Source: Rhodospirillales bacterium (GTDB lineage: Bacteria > Pseudomonadota > Alphaproteobacteria > Acetobacterales > Acetobacteraceae). Taken from it: a stretch of DNA of 33,510 nt. The stretch is taken from positions 1 to 33,510 of the forward strand of contig JANXSM010000036.1 of NCBI GenBank assembly GCA_025352665.1. Direction: 5' to 3'. Under the pieces are notes generated by a model. It saw only the letters and a list, made by a program, of their open reading frames with translations. It was not told the origin of the DNA and made no database searches. Each line of letters begins with the position of its first letter. Position 1 is the stretch's first letter. Both the position numbers and the translations under genes were made by a program. Below, piece after piece: positions 23,197 to 31,768 of the stretch.

Positions 23197-25263
23197 ATGA
23201 AACTCCCATCGCTTGCGGAATGGATCGCCAGCTTCAAGGCATTCGCCGCCGCCATGTTAGCGCTCGGAATCGGCTTCGCAGCCGATCTCGACCGCCCGTA
23301 CTGGGCCATGGCGACCGCTTATATCACCTTCCAGCCGCAGGCCGGCACCACGCGTGCCAAGGGGATCTACCGCCTGTTCGGCACGCTGCTGGGAGCGGCT
23401 GCCGCCGTTGCTCTGGTGCCCAATCTGGTCAATGCGCCAGCCCTTCTGGTCGCCGCCATGTCCGCCTGGGTCGCGATCTGCCTCACACTTTCGCTACTCG
23501 ACCGCACGCCACGCGGCTATGTGTTCTTGCTGGCCGGCTACACCACCGCCATCATCGGCTTTCCCAGTGTCAGCGCGCCAGATGCGATCTTCGCGACGGC
23601 GCTGGCCCGCACCGAGGAGATCAGCCTTGGCATCATCTGCGCCACGCTGGTCGCAAGCCTGATCCTACCGCGCCACATCGGCCCCATCATTGCCCAACGT
23701 ACCGCCGACTGGCTGCGCGACGGAAGTGTCTGGACGCTGGACGTGTTGCAGGAAATCCCGGTGACCGACGCTGTGCTGGCCTATCGCCGCACGTTTGCCG
23801 CCGATGCGGTGGAGATTGGCGTGCTCACCACCCAGCTCGCCGACGACGCCGCCCACTACCGGGTGACGATGCAGGCTGGCTGCGCCCTGCACGCAAGGCT
23901 TCTGATGTTGCTGCCGCTGCTGTCCTCCATCGCCGACCGGCTGCGGGCCTTGCGGGCGCACGGCGGTGTTTCCGTTGAACTGAAGGACCTGCTCGAGACG
24001 ATCGCCGACTGGATCCGCAACGACCCGACCGCGATCGAAACGCCCGGGCTGCAGGAGACCATCCGCCGCCAGCAACTTATGGCTGATAAGGGCACTGGCT
24101 GGGTCGATATCCTGTCTGCCAGCCTGCTGATGCGCCTGCGCGAGTTGCTGCTGCTCGTGCATGATTGTCGCCTGCTGCAGGCCCATATCCGCGCCCGCAA
24201 GGCAGGCCTGCCCAAACTTGCCGGCGGCGTCGAGATCGAGGCCGCGGCCCTGCAGCACCGCGATTTGCCGATGGCGTTGTTCTCTGGCCTGTCGGCTGGC
24301 CTTGCGGTCGCACTGATCTGCTTTTTTTGGATCGCCTCCGCCTGGTCTGAAGGTGCCATCGCTGCTGTCATGACGGCCGTGGTCTGCTGCTTCTTTGCCG
24401 CACAGGACGACCCGGCTCCGGCCATCTTGCAGTTCATGCGATGGACCGTGGTCGCCGTGCTGATCGATGCCCTCTATCTGTTCGCCGTCCTGCCGCGCAT
24501 CGACGGTTTCCCTATGCTTGCCGTGGTACTTGCTCCCACCTTCCTGGCGTACGGCCTGCTGGCGGCGCGGCCGGCCACCGCCCTCATGGGCTTGGTGCTG
24601 GCCTCCATGGGTGCCACGCTGTTGGCGTTCCAACCGACTTACGCCGCCGATTTCTCAAGCTTCACCAATGCAGCCGTTGCGACCATCTTCGGCATGATCG
24701 CAGCGGCCGTGGTGACGCGGCTGGTCCGTTCGGTCGGCGCCGAATGGAGCGTCTGGCGGCTGGTCCGCGCCAACTGGCGCAGCATCGCGCACGCAGCCGA
24801 AAGGCGCGGCCTTGGCGACCGTGCTGCCTTCGCAGGTCTGATGCTCGACCGCATCGGTCTGGTGGTCATGCGCCTGGCCAAGGTCTCGCCCGAGCACATG
24901 CCCAACGTCCGCAAGCTGCAGGTGGATCTGCGCATCGGCCTCAACATCGTCGACCTACGCCGTGCCCGCCATGCCCTGCCCCCCTCGGCGGTGGCTGCGA
25001 TCGACGGCATGCTCGACGATCTCGCGACCCACTATCGCGCCCTCGCCGCCGGCCCGCTCTCCCTGCGCATGGCAGCGCCAAGCCCGGATCTGCTGGCAAG
25101 GCTCGACCACGCCGTCACTGTCGTCAACGCAACGCCTTCCGTGCCTCTGCGGCGTGATGCAATGCTCGGCCTCGTCGGTATCCGGCTCGGCCTGTTCCCG
25201 GAGGCATCGCCGTATGCCCCGCCGCCGAGAGCGCCGGCGCCGCTGCTGAGGCATGTGGCATGA
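23197..25263 (+). CDS. FUSC/AaeB-family inner-membrane efflux protein
   Basis: A 688-aa protein of the fusaric acid resistance / aromatic carboxylic acid efflux family (FusC, AaeB, YdhK). It begins MKLPSLAEWIASFKAFAAAMLALGIGFAADLDRPYWAMATAYITFQPQAG with TTRAKGIYRLFGTLLGAAAA, the standard FUSC N-terminal motif. It has two hydrophobic blocks (about 15-165 and 350-500), separated by and followed by long helical cytoplasmic regions. This symmetric plan is typical. An 81-bp gap separates it from emrB, and its stop overlaps the start of the DUF1656 gene by 4 nt (ATGA). It should work with the downstream DUF1656 and HlyD proteins as an Aae-like pump for aromatic or organic acids. Confidence 0.93.
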   Translation: MKLPSLAEWIASFKAFAAAMLALGIGFAADLDRPYWAMATAYITFQPQAGTTRAKGIYRLFGTLLGAAAAVALVPNLVNAPALLVAAMSAWVAICLTLSLLDRTPRGYVFLLAGYTTAIIGFPSVSAPDAIFATALARTEEISLGIICATLVASLILPRHIGPIIAQRTADWLRDGSVWTLDVLQEIPVTDAVLAYRRTFAADAVEIGVLTTQLADDAAHYRVTMQAGCALHARLLMLLPLLSSIADRLRALRAHGGVSVELKDLLETIADWIRNDPTAIETPGLQETIRRQQLMADKGTGWVDILSASLLMRLRELLLLVHDCRLLQAHIRARKAGLPKLAGGVEIEAAALQHRDLPMALFSGLSAGLAVALICFFWIASAWSEGAIAAVMTAVVCCFFAAQDDPAPAILQFMRWTVVAVLIDALYLFAVLPRIDGFPMLAVVLAPTFLAYGLLAARPATALMGLVLASMGATLLAFQPTYAADFSSFTNAAVATIFGMIAAAVVTRLVRSVGAEWSVWRLVRANWRSIAHAAERRGLGDRAAFAGLMLDRIGLVVMRLAKVSPEHMPNVRKLQVDLRIGLNIVDLRRARHALPPSAVAAIDGMLDDLATHYRALAAGPLSLRMAAPSPDLLARLDHAVTVVNATPSVPLRRDAMLGLVGIRLGLFPEASPYAPPPRAPAPLLRHVA

Positions 25264-25472
25264 TCGGCGCAATCGACCTGCAGGGCGTACTCGTGGCCCC
25301 ACTGCTTGCATGGATGCTCGTAGCCTACCTCGTCAGCGTGGCGATCTGGCGGCTGCTCGCCTGGACCGGTTTCTACCGGCTGGTCTGGCATCACTCTTTA
25401 TTCAACGCGGCGCTTTACGTCGTACTCGTCGGCGCCATCGTGGCACTTACCAACCAATGGATATCGCCATGA
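25260..25472 (+). CDS. DUF1656 (AaeX/YtcA-like) small membrane protein
   Basis: A 70-aa protein with two predicted transmembrane helices (about 11-32, VLVAPLLAWMLVAYLVSVAIW; about 47-64, LFNAALYVVLVGAIVAL). The motif FYRLVWHHSLFNAALYV between and within them is characteristic of the DUF1656 family, which sits between FUSC and HlyD genes in aae-type operons. Start overlaps the fusC-like stop (ATGA), and its stop overlaps the next start (ATGA). Function in the pump is not established. Confidence 0.93.
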   Translation: MIGAIDLQGVLVAPLLAWMLVAYLVSVAIWRLLAWTGFYRLVWHHSLFNAALYVVLVGAIVALTNQWISP

Positions 25473-26392
25473 AACGCGCCCTGATCATCACCAGCCGCTT
25501 CGCCGTCACCTTGGTGATGGTGCTGCTCGCAGCCCTCGTCGGCTGGCGCCTGTGGATCTACTACATGGACGAACCTTGGACCCGCGACGGCCGCGTGCGT
25601 GCCGACGTGGTCAGCGTGGCGCCGGACGTGTCGGGTCTGGTCAGCGAGGTGCTCGTGCATGACAACGAGCGCGTTGCAAAGGGCCAAGTGCTTTTCCGCA
25701 TCGACCGCGCCCGTTTCGACCTCGCCCTGCGCCTCGCCCAGGCTGCCGCCGAGAGCAGGCGCGCGGCGTTGGTCGAGGCCACCCGCGAGCAGACCCGCTA
25801 CCAAGCGCTCAACAGCCTGTCCGTCAGTCTGGAGAAGCAGCAGCAGACCGAAACCGCCCTGCAGCAGGCCGCGGCCGCCTACCAGCAGGCCGAGGTCGAT
25901 CGCGACATCGCTCAGCTCAACCTCGATCGTACCAACGTCACCGCTTCGGTACCCGGACAGATCACCAATTTCGGCCTGCTGCCTGGCAATTACGTCACGG
26001 CCGGCAAGGCGGTGACGGCGCTGGTCGCAACTGAGTCGCTGCACGTGGACGGCTATTTCGAGGAGACCAAGCTCGACCAGATCCACCCCGGCGATCCCGT
26101 CTCGGTGCGGCTGCTCGGCGACAGCACCGTTCTGCACGGCCATGTGGACAGCATCGCCGGTGGCATCGAGGACCGCGAACGCGACGCTGGGAGCAGCCTG
26201 TTGGCCAACATCAACCCGACCTTCTCATGGGTGCGCCTGGCGCAGCGCATTCCGGTGCGCATCCGTCTCGACGCGTCGCCGGAAAACAACCGTCTGCTGC
26301 CAGGCCGCACCGCGACCGTGCGCGTCGAGCGGTCAGGCACCCCGCCCGGGCAGACCGGCTGGTTTGGCAGGCTGGCCCAGCTTCTGGGGTGA
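25469..26392 (+). CDS. HlyD-family membrane fusion protein (AaeA-like)
   Basis: A 307-aa periplasmic adaptor. One N-terminal membrane anchor (about 9-29) is followed by the motif DEPWTRDGRVRADVVSVAPDVSGLVSEVLVHDNERVAKGQVLFRID (about 33-78), which identifies the AaeA/YiaV-type adaptor. It is followed by a coiled coil rich in Ala/Gln/Glu (about 85-145), the second lipoyl half (NVTASVPGQITNFGLLPGNYVTAGKAV), and the barrel region (LHVDGYFEETKLDQIHPGDPVSVRLLG). ATG 25469 overlaps the DUF1656 stop as ATGA; an in-frame ATG at 25457 is possible. It completes the FUSC-DUF1656-HlyD trio and is a second adaptor besides EmrA in the same operon. Confidence 0.94.
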   Translation: MKRALIITSRFAVTLVMVLLAALVGWRLWIYYMDEPWTRDGRVRADVVSVAPDVSGLVSEVLVHDNERVAKGQVLFRIDRARFDLALRLAQAAAESRRAALVEATREQTRYQALNSLSVSLEKQQQTETALQQAAAAYQQAEVDRDIAQLNLDRTNVTASVPGQITNFGLLPGNYVTAGKAVTALVATESLHVDGYFEETKLDQIHPGDPVSVRLLGDSTVLHGHVDSIAGGIEDRERDAGSSLLANINPTFSWVRLAQRIPVRIRLDASPENNRLLPGRTATVRVERSGTPPGQTGWFGRLAQLLG

Positions 26393-26396
26393 AGGT

Positions 26397-26834
26397 CTAT
26401 CGCCGGCGTCTTGTATCGACGCCGTCCTCCATCCGCCCCAGCGTCACCGCGAACACCGAATTCGGCTCGCCCTCGGCATCCTCCGCAGGCGTCATGTCGG
26501 CCGCGTCGAGTTCGGCGATGACTGTCGCATCGGAGCTCAGCACCCCGCATTTCTGAGTGAGCCCCTGCTGGCCGAGGGCGGTTCGCAGCTCCAGATCCAG
26601 CCCGCGCTTCCAGCGGTACAGCGCCACGTCCTTGCCATTCACGATCGCCTTCAGCTGCGCCTCGCCCGCCTTGCCATGGAACGTCACGATGCGGCCGTTC
26701 ATATCGGGGATCGGCCCGAACTCGGCGATACCCGGCTCATTCTGCAGCACATGCACCATCCACCGGACGAATCTGGTCTGCTGTTTGAGCGGGACTTCGA
26801 CAGCAGATGTCTTGGGCTTCGGAGGCTTTGTCAT
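26397..26834 (-). CDS. Hypothetical protein
   Basis: A 145-aa soluble-looking protein that I do not recognise. The N-terminus is Lys/Pro-rich (MTKPPKPKTSAVEVPLKQQ), followed by a helix (TRFVRWMVHVLQNEPG). A beta-rich central part follows (GRIVTFHGKAGEAQLKAIVNGKDVALYRWKRGLDLELRTAL), then VLSSDATVIAELDAADM, an acidic stretch (TPAEDAEGEP) and a basic end (TRRRR). No signal peptide or membrane helix is seen. It is convergent with the efflux operon, whose stop is 4 bp away, and divergent from the EcsC-family gene. Balanced composition and mixed secondary structure support a real protein. Confidence 0.65.
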   Translation of the reverse strand: MTKPPKPKTSAVEVPLKQQTRFVRWMVHVLQNEPGIAEFGPIPDMNGRIVTFHGKAGEAQLKAIVNGKDVALYRWKRGLDLELRTALGQQGLTQKCGVLSSDATVIAELDAADMTPAEDAEGEPNSVFAVTLGRMEDGVDTRRRR

Positions 26835-26844
26835 ACTGTCTTGT

Positions 26845-26946
26845 AGGGCCGCCCGGACAAAACGACAAAACAGTCGAACCCGCGAAGCGGAACTTCGGTG
26901 GCGATGCCACGCTGTTGTGAGACGCTATCGTAAAAAGGGCCGCCCG
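26845..26946. promoter_or_regulatory. Divergent intergenic region with an 11-bp direct repeat
   Basis: AGGGCCGCCCG occurs at 26845-26855 and again at 26936-26946, the second copy ending exactly at the ATG of the EcsC-family gene. The first copy starts 11 bp from the start codon of the divergent hypothetical gene. Function is unknown; GC-rich DNA makes chance similarity possible. Confidence 0.35.
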
Positions 26947-27612
26947 ATGAATTCCCATCAGATCATCAAATTCCTGGAGGGCACCTACGATCACATCCTC
27001 GACGGACTGCCAGGCGTCGCCGGGGTCGAGACATTCGCAAAGGGCTATTTGAAGGGCGCCAACGACGTCGAGGACGCGATCGGGAGTCTGATCCGCTGGC
27101 AGGTCGGGCAGGCCTCGGCGATCGGCTTCGGCTCCAACATCGGTGGCCTGCTGACTTTGCCGATCGCCATTCCCCTCAATCTCGGCGGCGTCGCCGCCAT
27201 TCAGATGCGCATGGTGGCAGCTATCGCCCAGCTGCGCGGCTACGACGTTCGCAGCGTGCGCGTCCGCCAGTTCACCATCGTGTGCCTGATGGGGAACGCC
27301 GCCACCGAGCTGCTGAAGGAAGTCGGTATCCAGGTTGGCACCAAGCTCGCAACCCAGGCGGTCAACCAGATCTCCCGGCAGACGCTGCAGCGCATCAATC
27401 AGGTGGTCGGCTTCCGCCTGGTCACCAAGGCCGGCACGGCCGGTGCCACCAATCTGATCAAATGGGTCCCGCTTGTGGGCGGCGTGGTCGGTGGCACGAT
27501 CGACGGACTGGCGACCGCGGCGGTGGCCCAGGCGGCCAAGAAAATTTTCCAACTAGTGCCAAGCGCCGATCCATCCCAGCCGCTGACAATTGATTGCGAG
27601 GTCATCGGGTAG
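26947..27612 (+). CDS. EcsC family protein
   Basis: A 221-aa protein of the EcsC family. Landmarks are GGLLTLPIAIPLNLGGVAAIQMRMVAAIAQLRGYDV (about 65-100), the CLMGNAATELLKEVGIQVGTKLATQAV segment, and INQVVGFRLVTKAGTAGATNLIKWVPLVGGVVGGTIDGLAT. Hydrophobic Gly-rich stretches at about 60-90 and 175-195 suggest membrane association. EcsC was first named in the Bacillus ecs ABC-transporter operon, but the biochemical role of the family is unclear. No ecsA or ecsB homologue is near. The gene converges on the tRNA gene, 12 bp from its 3' end. Confidence 0.88.
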   Translation: MNSHQIIKFLEGTYDHILDGLPGVAGVETFAKGYLKGANDVEDAIGSLIRWQVGQASAIGFGSNIGGLLTLPIAIPLNLGGVAAIQMRMVAAIAQLRGYDVRSVRVRQFTIVCLMGNAATELLKEVGIQVGTKLATQAVNQISRQTLQRINQVVGFRLVTKAGTAGATNLIKWVPLVGGVVGGTIDGLATAAVAQAAKKIFQLVPSADPSQPLTIDCEVIG

Positions 27613-27624
27613 CGGGACAGTGAA

Positions 27625-27699
<75 letters not shown>

Positions 27700-27745
27700 C
27701 GCGCTTGACGGCGAGCGCGTTCCTAGCCTCCGAAGGCCGTGGGTG

Positions 27746-27774
27746 CAAGGGGTTGTTGGAAGCTTCACCCCTTG
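27746..27774. promoter_or_regulatory. Inverted repeat between tRNA-Thr and the 56-aa gene
   Basis: CAAGGGGT (27746-27753) and ACCCCTTG (27767-27774) form a perfect 8-bp inverted repeat with a 13-nt spacer containing AAGCTT. It is 47-75 bp upstream of the tRNA 5' end and 33-61 bp upstream of the small gene, so it could be an operator or a transcript hairpin for either. Confidence 0.4.
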
Positions 27775-27806
27775 ACCGGGCCGCAGGCTATGGCAGCTAT
27801 GCCGCC

Positions 27807-27977
27807 ATGACCGAAGATACCCAACCGCCACCGCCCGATCGGCCGAGGGATGATGAGAAATCCAGGCGCGCGCAACGCGTGGCCGCGGCTCTGCGCGAGA
27901 ACCTGCGCCGGCGCAAGGAACAGGCGCGGGCGAGGGCAGGGGACCCGGCGCCCGCAGCTCCGCAGGGCAAGCCTTAG
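27807..27977 (+). CDS. Small basic conserved protein (56 aa)
   Basis: A 56-residue protein: acidic/proline-rich N-terminus (MTEDTQPPPPDRPRDDEK), then a strongly basic helix (SRRAQRVAAALRENLRRRKEQARARAG, about 19-45) and an Ala/Pro tail. Short proteins with an 'ALRENLRRRKEQARAR'-like core are, as I recall, widespread in alphaproteobacteria, but I know of no assigned function; a nucleic-acid or membrane-surface contact is plausible. The longer in-frame opening to 27624 would read through the tRNA region and is rejected. The TAG stop (27975-27977) is the beginning of repeat unit D. Confidence 0.72.
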   Translation: MTEDTQPPPPDRPRDDEKSRRAQRVAAALRENLRRRKEQARARAGDPAPAAPQGKP

Positions 27978-28075
27978 TGCGGGATGACGCCTGATAGGCG
28001 ACGTTATCCCGCTCAGCTCTTTGTTTTATCGCGTGATTCAGACCTCTCGGCGTTTCCGCCTTCGGTCATCGCGCT

Positions 28076-28078
<3 letters not shown>
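27976..28078 (+). repeat. Dispersed two-hairpin repeat, unit D (full, between two stop codons)
   Basis: A full unit of about 103 bp (GTGCGGGATGACGCC ... TTTGTTTTATCGCGTGATTC ... TTCGGTCATCGCGCTCTA). The left end TAG is the stop of the 56-aa gene. The right end, read on the minus strand as TAGAGCGCGATGACC, supplies the TAG stop of uvrA (28076-28078). The entire gap between these convergent genes is the element. Confidence 0.93.
27979..28027 (+). terminator. Probable intrinsic terminator for the 56-aa gene, formed by unit D
   Basis: GCGGGAT (27979-27985) pairs with ATCCCGC (28006-28012), with further inner pairing GACG/CGTT. The stem is followed by TCAGCTCTTTGTTTT (T-tract ends at 28027). Confidence 0.6.
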
Positions 28079-30940
<2,862 letters not shown>

Positions 30941-30964
30941 ATGAAATATTCCGGTTTATAGGGT

Positions 30965-30979
30965 GTTCTTGTGGTGTTC
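30965..30979. promoter_or_regulatory. LexA (SOS) box between uvrA and ssb
   Basis: GTTC-TTGTGGT-GTTC matches exactly the alphaproteobacterial LexA direct-repeat operator GTTC-N7-GTTC. It lies 25 bp upstream of the uvrA start codon and 66 bp upstream of the ssb start. On the minus strand a TATAAA-like -10 (about 30954-30960) is adjacent, so LexA would block uvrA transcription and possibly ssb. Confidence 0.88.
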
Positions 30980-31044
30980 TCCGTATATGGCGCTGAACCT
31001 CGCGGTGCGCTAGTGTTGGATCCACAGACAATGGGATGAGTGTG

Positions 31045-31548
31045 ATGGCCGGCTATGTGAACAAGGTGATTCTCATCGGCCGACTCGGCCGCGACCCGGA
31101 AGCGCGCACCACGCAGGCCGGCATGAAAACCGTGAGTTTCTCGATCGCCACCAGTGAAACCTGGAACGACAAGGCGAGCGGCGAGCGCAAGGAAAAGACT
31201 CAGTGGCACCGCATCGTGATCTTCAATGATCGCGTCGCCGACGTGGCTGAGCGGTATCTGAAAAAAGGCTCGATGGTCTACATCGAAGGCCAGATCGAGA
31301 GCCGCAAATTCACTGACAAGGACGGGCAGGAGCGTGAGATCACCGAGATCGTGATCGGTCGCTTCAAGGGTGAGATGACCCTGCTGGATAGCCGCGGCAG
31401 CAGCGAGTCCGGCGGCGAGGTGGGTGGTGGTGGCTATGCCCCGCGTGAGCGCACCGCGGCCCCTGCCAAGGCTCCCGCCCGGACGGGTGGCGCTCCATCT
31501 TGGGATAGCCCCAAGGGCGGTGACCTCGATGACGATATTCCGTTTTAG
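31045..31548 (+). CDS. ssb: Single-stranded DNA-binding protein
   Basis: A 167-aa SSB: N-terminal OB fold (about 1-112) beginning AGYVNKVILIGRLGRDPEARTTQ, with TWNDKASGERKEKTQWHRIVIFNDRVADVAERYLKKGSMVYIEGQIESRKFTDKDGQE, then a Gly/Ala/Pro-rich tail and the conserved acidic tip DDDIPF that recruits repair and replication proteins. ATG 31045 gives the usual MAGYVNKV start, with a weak GGATGAG upstream; ATG 31036 would add three residues. The divergent uvrA-ssb pair is a known SOS arrangement. The stop TAG (31546-31548) falls exactly at the start of repeat unit E, so the functional DDDIPF end is intact. Confidence 0.97.
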   Translation: MAGYVNKVILIGRLGRDPEARTTQAGMKTVSFSIATSETWNDKASGERKEKTQWHRIVIFNDRVADVAERYLKKGSMVYIEGQIESRKFTDKDGQEREITEIVIGRFKGEMTLLDSRGSSESGGEVGGGGYAPRERTAAPAKAPARTGGAPSWDSPKGGDLDDDIPF

Positions 31549-31586
31549 AGCGTGATGACGTCTGGTAGGTGACGTCATCACACGCC
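31547..31586 (+). repeat. Dispersed two-hairpin repeat, unit E (left half only)
   Basis: The left hairpin module follows the ssb stop: GTGATGACGTC (31552-31562) pairs perfectly with GACGTCATCAC (31571-31581) across loop TGGTAGGT. The right module is missing. No T-tract follows directly, so termination by this unit is less certain than for B or D. Confidence 0.85.
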
Positions 31587-31650
31587 AGAACAATATCGGC
31601 TGAGGTTGAGCCGACCGCGCGATAAAGTTTTCTGTTAAAACAACAGTCTA

Positions 31651-31760
31651 CAGACCGAACGCTACGCCTGCTAGAAGCGACATTGCTCTATCTGATGTCG
31701 GTCTGGCTTGCACGACCAGCTCGCCATGTTGTTGGGAGGTTCAACATCATAGCGAGCTGG
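31651..31760. other. Nested inverted repeats between ssb and the surface-protein gene
   Basis: Two structures lie here. CAGACCGA (31651-31658) pairs with TCGGTCTG (31698-31705). CCAGCTCGC (31716-31724) pairs with GCGAGCTGG (31752-31760) and encloses a second stem ATGTTG (31726-31731) / CAACAT (31742-31747). The latter hairpin begins 8 bp after the stop codon of the minus-strand surface-protein gene and may end its transcript, although no T-run follows. Confidence 0.6.
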
Positions 31761-31768
31761 TATCACCG

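Noticed and set aside
22116-23978. A 620-aa open frame overlapping emrB and the FUSC gene
   Set aside because: It is the +1 shadow of two well-defined membrane proteins and has an Arg/Ala/Pro-rich translation without domains.
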